Source: Bog-473 sp963745665
GTDB lineage: Bacteria > Actinomycetota > Acidimicrobiia > Acidimicrobiales > RAAP-2
DNA length: 64,000 nt
Reading direction: 5' to 3'
Assembly: GCA_963745665.1 (NCBI GenBank)
Contig: CAVUYE010000003.1
Coordinates: forward strand, 814,947 to 878,946
The notes under the pieces were generated by a model. That model searched no databases and was not told the origin of the DNA. It saw only the letters and a list, made by a program, of their open reading frames with translations. Of this stretch, positions 1 to 8,918 are shown one piece after another. The translations under genes and the position numbers were made by a program. Position 1 is the first letter of the stretch. Each line of letters opens with the position of its first letter.

Positions 1-504
1 GGCCAGGCGATCGCCGACGCCATCGCCACGACGAGCTTCCAGTCGGTGGCACGCCCCGACATCATGCGCTGGAAGTACCGCAAGCTCCTGATGAACCTGG
101 CCAACGCCGTGGAGGCTCTGGCGGGACCGGAGGGCCGCTTCGGCCCGCTGGCGCGCGAGGCGCAACGCGAGGGCAAGGAGGCCTTGTCGGCGGCGGGGAT
201 CGACGTCGCCAGCTCCGAGGAGGACCGGGTGCGCCGGGGCAACTTCTTGCAGATGGCGGCCACGCCGTCGGGGGAGTGGCAGGGGGGCTCCAGCTGGCAG
301 AGCCTCGCCCGCGGGGCAGGGTCCATAGAGGCGGAGTTCCTCAACGGCGAGATCGTGCTCCTGGGCGGCCTCAACGGGGTGCCGACGCCGGTCAACGCGC
401 TGCTGCAGCGGCTGGCCGTGCGGGCCGCTGCCGAAGGGGCGGCGGCGGGGGCGTGGCGCATCGAGGAGCTGAGCGACCTGGCCGGCGTGCCGCACGATGC
501 ATGA
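1..504 (+). CDS. Ketopantoate reductase-like protein, C-terminal part (5' end outside window)
   Basis: The frame is open from the first base, so this is the C-terminal part of a longer protein (167 residues visible). The stretch MRWKYRKLLMNLANAVEAL matches the start of the all-helical C-terminal domain of the PanE/ApbA family, where the W-K and N-x-x-N residues contact ketopantoate. Family members reduce 2-dehydropantoate to pantoate with NADPH in CoA biosynthesis, but many actinobacterial paralogues have unknown substrates and the nucleotide-binding half is not visible. The stop overlaps the next gene by 8 bases, which suggests co-transcription with the DinB-like gene. Confidence 0.7.
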   Translation, partial: GQAIADAIATTSFQSVARPDIMRWKYRKLLMNLANAVEALAGPEGRFGPLAREAQREGKEALSAAGIDVASSEEDRVRRGNFLQMAATPSGEWQGGSSWQSLARGAGSIEAEFLNGEIVLLGGLNGVPTPVNALLQRLAVRAAAEGAAAGAWRIEELSDLAGVPHDA

Positions 505-979
505 GCGCGCCGGTGCGTTGGGCGACGACTTCGCACGGGCGAACGCAGAGGCGGTGGCCTTCGCGCGGGCCTGCCCGGACGAGACGTGGGTGCGGACGGT
601 GCCCGGCGAGGAGTGGGCGGTCGGCGTCGTGCTCCACCACATCGCCGAAAGCCACGACAACGGCTGCCGCTGGCTGCTGGGGATGGCGCGGGGTGACGGG
701 GTCAGCGACACGGCGGAGGCGATCGACGAGGCCAACGCCGCTCACGCGGCCCGCACCGGGACGGTGACACAGGCCGAGACGGTGGCCCTGCTGGAGGCGA
801 ACGGCGGCCGAATGGAGGCCGTGCTGCGGGGCTTGAGCGACGAGGAGCTCGACCGCAAGGCGCCGTTCGGACCGGCAGGCGGCCAGAGTTTCTCCACCGC
901 GGATCTGGCGGTCGTGCCGGCGCGCCACACCCGAGAGCACCTGGCGCATGCGCGCCGGGTGACCGACGAACCGCTCTGA
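497..979 (+). CDS. DinB-like / mycothiol-dependent enzyme superfamily protein
   Basis: A 160-residue protein that looks like a DinB-type four-helix bundle. Typical landmarks are an early W followed by the V-L-H-H-I-A-E motif near residue 50 and a late H-T-R-E-H-L motif near residue 150; the three histidines usually bind a divalent metal. The superfamily includes thiol-dependent S-transferases and maleylpyruvate isomerases in actinobacteria. The specific reaction cannot be read from the sequence. It overlaps the upstream reductase-like gene by 8 bases and ends 10 bases before the convergent sulfatase gene. Confidence 0.65.
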   Translation: MHERAGALGDDFARANAEAVAFARACPDETWVRTVPGEEWAVGVVLHHIAESHDNGCRWLLGMARGDGVSDTAEAIDEANAAHAARTGTVTQAETVALLEANGGRMEAVLRGLSDEELDRKAPFGPAGGQSFSTADLAVVPARHTREHLAHARRVTDEPL

Positions 980-989
980 CCGTCGGTGT

Positions 990-3275
990 TCAGTCGGCGT
1001 GGAGCGCGGCGCGCACCTCGTCGCTCGGGTCAGGCCGCAGCGAGCCCGGCGTGTCCACCCGGACACCGTGGACCGTCCCATCGAGGCGCGCCGGGGGCGC
1101 GTAGCGCGCCGACACGGGGAAGCCGCTGTCCCAGCCGAGGCGCAACCCGGCCCCGCCATGCTGGACGGCCAGGGGCAGCATCCCCTGCACCGCCGTCTCG
1201 TCGACCTCCGCGCCGTCGACGAGGAGGACCATGCGCCCCGGGGCCCCGTCCTGGCCGACGGCGTAGGAGACCATGAGCTCGTGTTGGCAGGCAGCGAGGG
1301 CTGCCGGCATCATCAGCTCGAGTGCGTCGGCGGCCCGGGCGAACGTGAAATGGACCCTGCCTTCGACCAGGTACAGGGCGTAGCCCCCGAACCAGTCGCC
1401 GAGGGCGAAGATCACGCCCTCGGCACCGTCGCGGTCGGTGTCGACGTCGGCCGTGATGTCGAATCCCCCCCACAGCAGCGGGACTGATTCGTCGGCGACG
1501 GGGCCACCGCCCGGACGGAACGTCCGCGACGGGCCGGCCGGCCACACGGGCGGGATGAACCCCCCGAAGCGGTCGACCAGGCCGTCGGAGATGGGCAGGA
1601 CGCGGTTGCGCACCGCCTCGGCATCCCACAGGTCGCGCAGCTGCTCCATCCGCTCGGGCTCGTCGGCGGCACGGTCGTTCGCCTCCGAGAAGTCCACCGA
1701 CAGGTCGAAGAGCTCCCAACGGTCGTCCTCGAAGTGGCGGCTGCCCTCGGCGAGCTCCTCCTCGTCGAGGATGCCCGTGCTGATGTGATTGGTGGTGGCC
1801 TTCCATCCCTCGTGGTAGATGGAGCGTGAGCCCATCATCTCGAAGTACTGCGTGTGGTGCAGCTCGGAAGTCTCGGGGTCGTCGAGCGTGGACAGGAGGC
1901 TCACGCCGTCCACCGGGAGCTGGGCCACGCCGTCGACCTCGCCGGGGATGTCGAGGCCGACGGCGCCCATGATGGTCGGCATGAGGTCGATCGCATGGGC
2001 GAACTGGCGGCGTACGGCGCCTGGCTGGGCGATCCGCCCGGGCCAGTGCACGATCAGGGGGGTTCGGGTGCCGCCCAGCCAGGTGTAGCGCTTCCAGAGC
2101 TTGTGTGGCGTGTTGCCCGCCCAGGCCCAGGCCCACGAGTAGTGGTTGTAGGTGCTGAAGCCGCCCCAGTCGTCGTAGTGCGCCAGGTTCTCGTCCAAGG
2201 ACTCCCGGATGTGCGCGGTGAACCGGTGCTCGTTGAAGCTGCCGGCCTTGCCCCCCTCGGCGCTGGCGCCGTTGTCGGAAAAGACCAGGACCAGGGTGTT
2301 GTCGAGTGCCCCCAGGCTCTCGAGGGAGGTGAGGACCCGGCCGATCTGCGCGTCCGTGTGGGTCAGGAAGCCGGCGAAGACCTCCTGCTGGCGTGCCAGC
2401 ATGCGCCGGTCCTCGCCCGAGAGCTCGTCCCAGGCCTGCACCCACGAGGGCCGCTCGGTCAGCACCGTGCCGTCGGGCACCATGCCCGTGGCGCGCTGGC
2501 GTTCGAACAGCTCGGCCCGCCAGGCGTCCCACCCCTTGTCGAACACGCCGCGGTAGGGGTCGACCCACTCGGGCGCCACCTGGTGCGGGGCGTGCATGGC
2601 ACCGAGGGCGAGGTACAAGAAGTACGGCTTACCTGGGGCCCCCTGCTGCTGGTCCTGCACCATGCGGACGGCCTGGTCGGCCAGATCCTCACTCAGGTGG
2701 TAGCCCTCCTCGGGCCGCCGCGGCGGCTCGATGTAGTGGTTGTCGCACACGAGGTTCGGGGCCCATTGGTTGGTGTCGCCCTGCAGGAAGCCGTAGTAGC
2801 GCTCGAAGCCGAGACCGAGCGGCCAGGTGTCGAACGGCCCGGCCGCCGAGCGCTGCCACCGCGGCGTGAGGTGCCACTTGCCGACGGCCATCGTCGAGTA
2901 GCCGGCGTCCCGCAGCAGACGGGGGAGCGTGGCGGCCGACTTGGGCAGGCGGGCGTCGTAGCCGGGGAAGGCGAGCGGGATGTCGGCCAGGAAGCCCATG
3001 CCGACCGCATGGTGGTTGCGCCCGGTGAAGAACGACGCCCGGGTCGGCGAGCACAGGGAAGTGACGTGGAACCGGTTGAACGGTGCGCCGGCGGCGGCCA
3101 GGGCGTCCAGGTGCGGCGTGCCGATGTCGGAGCCGAAGGCGCCGAGGTGACCGAAACCGGTGTCGTCGAGGACGATGGCGACGACGTTGGGCGCACCGTG
3201 CGGCGGCTTGGGCTCGTGGGGGAAGCGGGGGGTCGACTCGGCCGTGGTGAAGCCGATCTGCTGAGGTTCGTCCAT
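990..3275 (-). CDS. Type I (formylglycine-dependent) arylsulfatase
   Basis: A 761-residue sulfatase that hydrolyses sulfate esters. The N-terminal metal site is seen in V-L-D-D-T-G-F-G near residue 36. The signature C-S-P-T-R-A-S-F-F-T-G-R near residue 75 supplies the cysteine that a formylglycine-generating enzyme oxidises to the catalytic aldehyde. Later motifs (GKWHL near residue 130, FSDNGA near residue 330) also fit the family. The length resembles the long actinobacterial AtsA-type enzymes, which carry an extra C-terminal beta domain. No signal peptide is apparent, so it may be cytoplasmic. No maturase gene lies in the window; a sulfotransferase lies 14 kb downstream. Confidence 0.93.
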   Translation of the reverse strand: MDEPQQIGFTTAESTPRFPHEPKPPHGAPNVVAIVLDDTGFGHLGAFGSDIGTPHLDALAAAGAPFNRFHVTSLCSPTRASFFTGRNHHAVGMGFLADIPLAFPGYDARLPKSAATLPRLLRDAGYSTMAVGKWHLTPRWQRSAAGPFDTWPLGLGFERYYGFLQGDTNQWAPNLVCDNHYIEPPRRPEEGYHLSEDLADQAVRMVQDQQQGAPGKPYFLYLALGAMHAPHQVAPEWVDPYRGVFDKGWDAWRAELFERQRATGMVPDGTVLTERPSWVQAWDELSGEDRRMLARQQEVFAGFLTHTDAQIGRVLTSLESLGALDNTLVLVFSDNGASAEGGKAGSFNEHRFTAHIRESLDENLAHYDDWGGFSTYNHYSWAWAWAGNTPHKLWKRYTWLGGTRTPLIVHWPGRIAQPGAVRRQFAHAIDLMPTIMGAVGLDIPGEVDGVAQLPVDGVSLLSTLDDPETSELHHTQYFEMMGSRSIYHEGWKATTNHISTGILDEEELAEGSRHFEDDRWELFDLSVDFSEANDRAADEPERMEQLRDLWDAEAVRNRVLPISDGLVDRFGGFIPPVWPAGPSRTFRPGGGPVADESVPLLWGGFDITADVDTDRDGAEGVIFALGDWFGGYALYLVEGRVHFTFARAADALELMMPAALAACQHELMVSYAVGQDGAPGRMVLLVDGAEVDETAVQGMLPLAVQHGGAGLRLGWDSGFPVSARYAPPARLDGTVHGVRVDTPGSLRPDPSDEVRAALHAD

Positions 3276-3337
3276 GGGCCCCGAGGGTAGACGCTCGGCT
3301 CCTCACGGCTCCGCACGCAGGGCTAACGTTGGAGTCG

Positions 3338-3622
3338 ATGCTGGGACATGTTCCTGGACCGCCGCAGCCGCATTTTCCCGAGGGCGTGGCCCCCTTCATC
3401 GGGTACCTCGCCACTCGCGAACCGCGACCGCTCAATGAACGCGCGCCCGAAGAAGCCGCATGGGCGGACGCCGACAGCGCAGAGCTCGACCAGTTCGCCG
3501 ACATCGGCGACTGGGAGCCGATCCACCGGCCGCTGGTACAGGTGATGGCCGTCATCGTGTCCATCTCGTTGGTCGTGGCCGCCGTGGGCACGGTCCTCGA
3601 GATCCTGTTGTCCGCTCGCTGA
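3338..3622 (+). CDS. Small single-pass membrane protein, unknown function
   Basis: A 94-residue protein of no recognised family. The first ~65 residues are acidic and proline-rich; the last ~25 form one hydrophobic helix (VMAVIVSISLVVAAVGTVLEIL) ending in a short basic tail, so it is probably a tail-anchored protein. An in-frame TTG nine bases upstream is an alternative start; I chose the ATG. It is divergent from the sulfatase gene with about 60 bases between them, so the two may share a promoter region. Confidence 0.5.
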   Translation: MLGHVPGPPQPHFPEGVAPFIGYLATREPRPLNERAPEEAAWADADSAELDQFADIGDWEPIHRPLVQVMAVIVSISLVVAAVGTVLEILLSAR

Positions 3623-3700
3623 GCGAGCTCGTCGAGCGCCGATGCCGCCTCACGAGCGTACGAGGCATGCGGTGTGCGGTTGACCTTTGAGTTGTCGTGT

Positions 3701-5311
3701 TCACGGGGAGGCTTTGACGCCGCGGCGCCGCCCCAGGAGCCAGGTCAGAAGGCCGAGGACGGCGAGCCCACCGACGATGGCGGCCGCAACGACCCAGGGA
3801 TTGGTCCCGCGCTGTTGCGCCGGGAGCGCCATGGTGGATGTCGTCGTCGAACTCGCGGTCGTCGTGGTCGTCCCGGCACTTGCTGCAGCTGATGCCATCC
3901 GGAAGGCCACGACCCGGTTCGCCGCGGGTGCCAGCAGCAGACCGGCACCGACGGAAGGAGTGGGGAAGTGGTTGGCCGGGGTGCCGACGGTCGCCTGCTC
4001 CTGGGTGGCGCCCGACGAGGGATTCAAGCCGTAGAGCGTCCCGTTCGAGCCGATGGTCCACACGAGCCCTCCCGCCACAATGGGGGGTCCACCGCCGACC
4101 GAGGAACTCCAGAGCAGACGGATCGCGGCCGGGGATTCCGACACCTGGACGGCGACCGGTCCGCTCTGGCACGGCAGGTACACGGTCGATCCCTCGATGG
4201 CGAAGCCTCCGTCGATGACGGTGCTGCAGGCCTCCGCGAGCTTCGCCTCCTGGCCGCCGATGCCACCCAGGCTGGCCCCGTTCAGCAGGTAGACGATGCG
4301 CGACTTGGAGGCGGCGGCGACCTGGCCGTCGGCGAGGAGAGCGACGCCCGTCGACATGTCCAGATCTCGTGCGTTGTCGGAGGGCCAGGACGAGGGTGCG
4401 AAGTACTGCTCGAGCGCGAGGGAGGGTGACAGCTCCAGCACCGAGTCGCTGTCGTCGTAGGCGTGGCTCCCAGAGAAGACCGAGCCATTGCCGGCGGTGA
4501 CCCAGATGTTGCCGTTGGCGTCGACCGCGGGGGCGGCACCGCCCATCCAGACCGCGCCCTGGCTTTCGCCGGCGCCCGAGTCGACGGCGAAAGCGGCGGG
4601 TGGACCGCCGGCCTCGGGCACCGACATGACCCAACCGTGGTAGGTCGAGCAGTCCCCGAAATTGCCGCCGTAGCCGAAGACGACACGGCCGGCATCGAGT
4701 GTCAATCCGGTGCGCTGCAAGATGGCGGCCGGCCTCGAGCCAGCCGGATCCACGTTCTCGTTCAACTCGGTCTTTCCTGTGGACGTGCTCAGCCCGACGA
4801 GCTGGTGTGCGGGGTTGCCGTTGATCAGCTCGTCGGCAACGACGAACACCTCGCCGCGCGCCGCGTCCAACACGGGCGTGCCTGTGATGCCGACCGTGGG
4901 GGTGATGTCACCGCAGGGGAGCAATCCCGAAGGCACGGGTGTGGCGAGGTGGGTCGACCACTCGACGGAGCCCGTCGACGCCGAGAGGGCGTAGACGGTG
5001 TCGTTTTCGGTCGCGACGAAGACCAGCCCGCTGGACACGAGCGGTTCGCCGTAGAGCGCACCATCGAGGCTGGAAGACGTCCAGGCCGGCGAGGAGACGT
5101 TGACGGCGCCGGCGGAGGCCGCCAGCCCGGCGCCGGCGGGACTGCCGTGATAGAGCGTCCATCCGGGGACGGAGGTCGGACTGGTCGTCGAGGTGGTCGA
5201 ACCGAGCGCCGGGCTGCCTGCGGCCAGCGCCAGGAGCAGCCCGGCGGACGCGACGAGGCCTTGATGCGCTCGCCTCGAGCGGGCTGGCCCACCCGGGCCT
5301 CCTGGCCTCAG
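3701..5311 (-). CDS. Secreted, membrane-anchored PQQ-like beta-propeller protein; probable CTG start
   Basis: The body is a BamB/quinoprotein-like propeller with repeated blades such as LVFVATENDTVYALSASTGS. A Thr-rich linker and one C-terminal transmembrane helix (VVAAAIVGGLAVLGLLTWLLG) with a basic tail anchor it. Using GTG at 5038 loses obvious N-terminal coding sequence: the same frame stays open upstream and reads as a twin-Arg-rich leader, a signal peptide (GLVASAGLLLALAAGSPALG) and a first blade containing WTLYHGSPAGAG. No ATG, GTG or TTG occurs there in frame. The CTG at 5311 overlaps the permease stop as CTGA, mimicking the usual coupled overlap, and gives 536 residues. A frameshift upstream is the alternative. 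Function is unknown; the coupling suggests a role with the sugar transporter. Confidence 0.6.
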   Translation of the reverse strand: MRPGGPGGPARSRRAHQGLVASAGLLLALAAGSPALGSTTSTTSPTSVPGWTLYHGSPAGAGLAASAGAVNVSSPAWTSSSLDGALYGEPLVSSGLVFVATENDTVYALSASTGSVEWSTHLATPVPSGLLPCGDITPTVGITGTPVLDAARGEVFVVADELINGNPAHQLVGLSTSTGKTELNENVDPAGSRPAAILQRTGLTLDAGRVVFGYGGNFGDCSTYHGWVMSVPEAGGPPAAFAVDSGAGESQGAVWMGGAAPAVDANGNIWVTAGNGSVFSGSHAYDDSDSVLELSPSLALEQYFAPSSWPSDNARDLDMSTGVALLADGQVAAASKSRIVYLLNGASLGGIGGQEAKLAEACSTVIDGGFAIEGSTVYLPCQSGPVAVQVSESPAAIRLLWSSSVGGGPPIVAGGLVWTIGSNGTLYGLNPSSGATQEQATVGTPANHFPTPSVGAGLLLAPAANRVVAFRMASAAASAGTTTTTASSTTTSTMALPAQQRGTNPWVVAAAIVGGLAVLGLLTWLLGRRRGVKASP

Positions 5312-6645
5312 GCCTCGCCCGATCGGCCTCTCCGGCGCAGTGTGGCGTCGACGGCCACGGCCACGAGCAGTACGGCGGCCGTGGCGATGTCGGTTCCGGC
5401 GGTGCTGATGTTGAGAAGCGCCAGCCCATTGGTGAGGGTGGCGATGACCAGACCGCCGATGAGCGGGTGAATCGGTTTGCCGTAGCCACCGAACAGGCTG
5501 GCACCTCCGATGACCGCGGCGGCCACTGCGTACAGCACGTACGTGCCCCCGTCGAAACCGACGGAGAGGGAGCCCAGGCGAGATGCGTACACCAAGGCGG
5601 CCAGACCCGCCGTGAAGCTGCAGAGTGCAAATGCAAAAGTCCGGATCCGCGCCACGTGGATCCCGGCGCGGCGGGCGGCTTCAGGGCTGGCACCGATGGC
5701 GTAGATGTAGCGTCCGGACCGCGTCCTCGCGAGGTGGAATGACGAGGCGATCAGGACGATGACGAGGAACGGAATGACCCAGGGCACGCCGTCGACGGGG
5801 GAGAGAACACCTCGGTTGAGGTTGCAGATGTACACGAGCACGATGCCGGCGACGGCGACGGCCCCGACCGTTGCGAGCGTGATGCTCAAGGGCGGCGCGC
5901 TCAGGCCCTGTGAGCGACGTCGCCCGCTCGTGAGGATGGACGCCAGAGCAAAGAGACCCACACTCACGATGAGCACGATCCAGCCCGCGACCGGGGTCAT
6001 GCTGCCACTGACGAGGTCGTTGATCACGCCGTTTGAAACGGAGATCACGCCGCCGACGGCGCCCTTGTCGACGTCGAAGACGTAGATCAAGACGCCTTGC
6101 CAGCCCAGCAATCCGGCCAGCGTCACGACGAAGGAGGGGATTCTGAGCCTTGTGATGATGACGCCCTGGAAAGCGCCGATGACGAGGCATGCCCCGAGAC
6201 CCACGAGAACCCCGGCCCACCACGGCCAATCCGCCGGCGAACCGATAAGGGCCAGCGCAATGGCCGCGCCCACCGCGCCGACGAAGCCCACTGACAAGTC
6301 GATCTCGCTGAGGATGAGGGCGTACAGCTCGGCGAGGCCTAACAGGACGATGAATGCCGCCTGGATGAACAGGTTGACGATATTGGTCGCCGTGAGGAAC
6401 GCGCTCGACTGCACTTCGAAGAAGATGCAGATGACTATCAGGCCAAAGATGATCGGGAGGGCGCCGCTCTCACCACCGCGGATGCGCTTCCACCAGGCGC
6501 GCAGGTAGTCGCCCAGGGAGTCCGCGAGGACCTCGGGGGCGAGCGCGACGAGCGCCTCGGGAGCCAGGGCACTGTCCGAGGCAGCAGCCGCTGGGTTTTT
6601 GGATCCCTTCCCTGCTGCGACCGGGTCGTCCACGATGTCGGTCAT
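5308..6645 (-). CDS. Sugar ABC transporter permease (XylH/RbsC type)
   Basis: A 445-residue integral membrane protein of the BPD_transp_2 family, which forms the membrane channel for pentose or related sugars. It has a ~60-residue cytoplasmic N-terminus and about ten hydrophobic segments; LSEIDLSVGFVGAVGAAIAL is the characteristic conserved loop of this family. The longer size resembles XylH more than RbsC. Its start overlaps the ATPase stop by 4 bases, and its stop overlaps the presumed CTG start of the propeller gene, so ATPase, permease and propeller look translationally coupled. Confidence 0.9.
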   Translation of the reverse strand: MTDIVDDPVAAGKGSKNPAAAASDSALAPEALVALAPEVLADSLGDYLRAWWKRIRGGESGALPIIFGLIVICIFFEVQSSAFLTATNIVNLFIQAAFIVLLGLAELYALILSEIDLSVGFVGAVGAAIALALIGSPADWPWWAGVLVGLGACLVIGAFQGVIITRLRIPSFVVTLAGLLGWQGVLIYVFDVDKGAVGGVISVSNGVINDLVSGSMTPVAGWIVLIVSVGLFALASILTSGRRRSQGLSAPPLSITLATVGAVAVAGIVLVYICNLNRGVLSPVDGVPWVIPFLVIVLIASSFHLARTRSGRYIYAIGASPEAARRAGIHVARIRTFAFALCSFTAGLAALVYASRLGSLSVGFDGGTYVLYAVAAAVIGGASLFGGYGKPIHPLIGGLVIATLTNGLALLNISTAGTDIATAAVLLVAVAVDATLRRRGRSGEA

Positions 6646-7415
6646 CGTGCCTCCACTCCCGGCGCATTGGCCCGAGTCGACTGGCCCGTTGTCATGTATT
6701 CGACCACCACCTGCGTATCGAAGTCGGCGACCGGCCCCTGCGCCACCAAGCGGCCCAGATAGAGGATGGAGATCTGCTCGGCCACGGCGAAGACGTCGAC
6801 CAGGTTGTGTGAGACCACCATGACGGCAGTGCCCTGGCTCGAAAGGCGTTTGATGAGCTCGAGCACCTGGCCGGTCTGGGCTACTCCGAGGGCGGCCGTG
6901 GGCTCGTCCATGATCACCAACTTGGCGGCCGACAGGACCGCCTTGGCCACGGCGACGGACTGGCGCTGGCCGCCGGAAAGCGATCGCACCGGTTGGCGGA
7001 TGGAGCGCACGGTCGTGACGTGGAGGTCAGCGAGTACCTGGCGCGCCTCGATCTCCATGGCGGTCTCGTCGAGGAGCCGGTGCCGCAGCTTTTCGTGCCC
7101 GAGGAACAGGTTCTGGACGATGTCCAGGTTGTCGCACAGCGCGAGGTCCTGGTAGATGGTCGTGATACCGAGCGCTTCGGCATCGTTCGGGCTGTGGATG
7201 CGTGCGGGCTGGCCCTCCCACAGGATCTGACCCTCCGTGGGCGCCCACAGCCCGGAAATGGTCTTGATCGTCACCGACTTGCCGGCGCCGTTGTCGCCAA
7301 CCAAGGCGGTGATCTTGCCTGCCGGAATGGACAGGTCGACCTTGTCGAGGGCTTGAACCGCCCCGAACGACTTGCTCACTCCCCGGAGTTCCAGGAGCGG
7401 TGCATCCTCGGTCAT
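6642..7415 (-). CDS. Sugar ABC transporter ATP-binding protein, single-domain
   Basis: A 257-residue ATPase energising the adjacent permease. Visible motifs are Walker A GDNGAGKS (~residue 40), the Q-loop region TTIYQDLALCDNL, signature LSGGQRQSV, Walker B LVIMDEPTAAL and the switch histidine in VMVVSHN. XylG and RbsA ATPases usually contain two tandem nucleotide-binding domains; this one has a single domain and presumably homodimerises. The frame is open further upstream to 7559, but homology begins just after the ATG at 7415, which has a G-rich ribosome-binding-like stretch before it; the upstream part overlaps a hairpin. Confidence 0.9.
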   Translation of the reverse strand: MTEDAPLLELRGVSKSFGAVQALDKVDLSIPAGKITALVGDNGAGKSVTIKTISGLWAPTEGQILWEGQPARIHSPNDAEALGITTIYQDLALCDNLDIVQNLFLGHEKLRHRLLDETAMEIEARQVLADLHVTTVRSIRQPVRSLSGGQRQSVAVAKAVLSAAKLVIMDEPTAALGVAQTGQVLELIKRLSSQGTAVMVVSHNLVDVFAVAEQISILYLGRLVAQGPVADFDTQVVVEYMTTGQSTRANAPGVEAR

Positions 7416-7465
7416 GTCGTGGGCCCCCATCGCGATGACAGTTCGAGTCTCTGCATGCTTCCAGC

Positions 7466-7504
7466 GGCCGACCCCCGCCCCGTCGCCGGGACCGGGGGTC
7501 GGCC
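7466..7504 (-). terminator. Strong GC-rich hairpin between binding-protein and ATPase genes
   Basis: Perfect 12-bp inverted repeat (ggccgacccccg at 7466-7477 and its complement at 7493-7504) with a 15-base loop, just after the substrate-binding protein stop. There is no T-run. In ABC sugar operons such a stem often protects or partly terminates the message so that the binding protein is made in excess over the membrane parts; that role is inferred here. Confidence 0.6.
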
Positions 7505-7562
7505 TGGAAGTTACTTCGTTTCGATGGACATTACCCAGACCGGCGTGCCGGTCCGCCACTGG

Positions 7563-8759
7563 TTATCCGCTGATACCTGCCGCCCTGCAGTCGGCCGCGT
7601 ACGAGCCGGCGCAAAGCTGCGATGCCGGCACGAAGTTGTCCTTGATCACGGTGGCGTTCATGTTCTTCGTAGTCACCCACTCGGGCTGCAGGAGCACCGA
7701 CGGGACGCTGACCTTGGCCGTCGTGTCCTCGGTCGCTCCGTTCACCAACGCTGCGGGAGGCTTGGCGCCGGCTCGCAAGTAGAGGGCCAGAGCCACGGCA
7801 GACTCAGCCTCCAGGAAGATCGGCTTGTAGACGGTGCCGCACTGGTATCCGGAAAGGACATTGTCCAGACCGGTCAAGGTGGCGTCCTGACCCGTGGTCG
7901 GGAAGGTCTTGGGCTTCACGTGCAGCGATTGGAGGTACGTGATGATCGGCGCGCCAGTCTCGTCATTCGGAATGAGTGCCGAATTGACGCTGGAGTGCGC
8001 CGTCAAGACGGCCTGGAACTCGGTCTCGGCGGTTGGCGGGTCCCACGTGCCGGCAGTGTGGGCCACAGCGGTCCACTTCCCCGACTTGAAGAACGGGTTG
8101 ATCACGGCGTCGTAGCCCTGCGCGAAGAGGGTCGCGTTGTTGTCCGTCACCGCTCCGTGCATGACGACGACCTTTGGCTTCGTGACGTGCCAGGCGGCCA
8201 CGCAACTCACGAGGCCCTGGCCGATGAGTTGGCCGACCTTCACGTTGTTGAAGCTGACGTAGTAGGCACGGCTGCCTCCGAGCGTGAGCCGGTCGTAATC
8301 GATGACCTTGACGCCCCGCGCCTTGGCGTAGCTCTCGATCTGCGCACCCACGCCGGCGTCCAGCGGGTCGACGAGCAGCACCGTGGCACCGTTCGAGATG
8401 TCAGTCTGTGCGTCCGTCAGCTGAGTGGCGTCGCTGCCCAGTGCGTTCTGGACCACGTACTGCGACGAGCTCAGCCCCGCTGTCTGGAGCGCCTTTGTGA
8501 TGTCCGGCTGGTCGAATTCGACGTAACGGGTCGAGCTGACCGTGTCGGGCAGGATCGCTGCCACCTTCCCCCTTCCGGCCGCGGCCAGAGACTTGAACTC
8601 CTTCATGACGCTGAAGTTGTTGGTGAACGAACTGACCGAAATGTTGGAAGGCCCGCTCACGCGAACTGAGGCCGAGGCCCCTCCACCTCCAACGCCGACC
8701 AGCGTCGCTGACAACGCGAGGGAGAGCCCCCCGAGCATGCCTGCCCTGCTGAAACGCAC
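7563..8759 (-). CDS. Sugar ABC transporter substrate-binding protein (XylF-like, periplasmic binding protein type I)
   Basis: A 398-residue secreted protein. A Sec signal peptide (MRFSRAGMLGGLSLALSATLVGVGGGGASA) is followed by a type I periplasmic-binding fold with GKVAAILPDTVSSTRYVEFD, then TDISNGATVLLVDPLDAGVG and IPNDETGAPIITYLQSL. The pattern resembles the xylose-binding XylF group, which matches the XylH-like permease; the actual ligand is not provable from sequence. There is no lipobox cysteine, so it may be released or held by another component. The GTG start is preceded by AAGGAG at good spacing. It is the first gene of the operon, followed by a hairpin and then ATPase, permease and propeller. 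Confidence 0.9.
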   Translation of the reverse strand: MRFSRAGMLGGLSLALSATLVGVGGGGASASVRVSGPSNISVSSFTNNFSVMKEFKSLAAAGRGKVAAILPDTVSSTRYVEFDQPDITKALQTAGLSSSQYVVQNALGSDATQLTDAQTDISNGATVLLVDPLDAGVGAQIESYAKARGVKVIDYDRLTLGGSRAYYVSFNNVKVGQLIGQGLVSCVAAWHVTKPKVVVMHGAVTDNNATLFAQGYDAVINPFFKSGKWTAVAHTAGTWDPPTAETEFQAVLTAHSSVNSALIPNDETGAPIITYLQSLHVKPKTFPTTGQDATLTGLDNVLSGYQCGTVYKPIFLEAESAVALALYLRAGAKPPAALVNGATEDTTAKVSVPSVLLQPEWVTTKNMNATVIKDNFVPASQLCAGSYAADCRAAGISG

Positions 8760-8817
8760 ATTGTCTCCTTATGCTCCTGGTTCGCCCGGTTGAGCGAAAC
8801 CTTGCTGACTGGGTTCT

Positions 8818-8834
8818 ACCCGTATGTCACGGGT
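8818..8834. promoter_or_regulatory. 17-bp palindrome upstream of the sugar-uptake operon
   Basis: acccgt-atgtc-acgggt, perfect 6-bp arms with a 5-base centre, about 60 bases upstream of the binding-protein start in the 160-base gap before the ROK kinase gene. The position suits an operator for a repressor of the transport operon. No LacI- or ROK-type regulator is encoded in the window. Confidence 0.4.
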
Positions 8835-8918
8835 TGTATTGCGGTTTTGTTGCAAGTTCGAGAACCATACCGAGGTCCTCCAGCCGATGCTGGGACAGCC
8901 TGTGAGCCGTCGTAGGGG

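Noticed and set aside
1854..3290. 478-residue plus-strand open frame opposite the sulfatase
   Set aside because: It is the antisense of a clear sulfatase gene; composition is Val/Gly/Arg-rich and no motif is recognisable.
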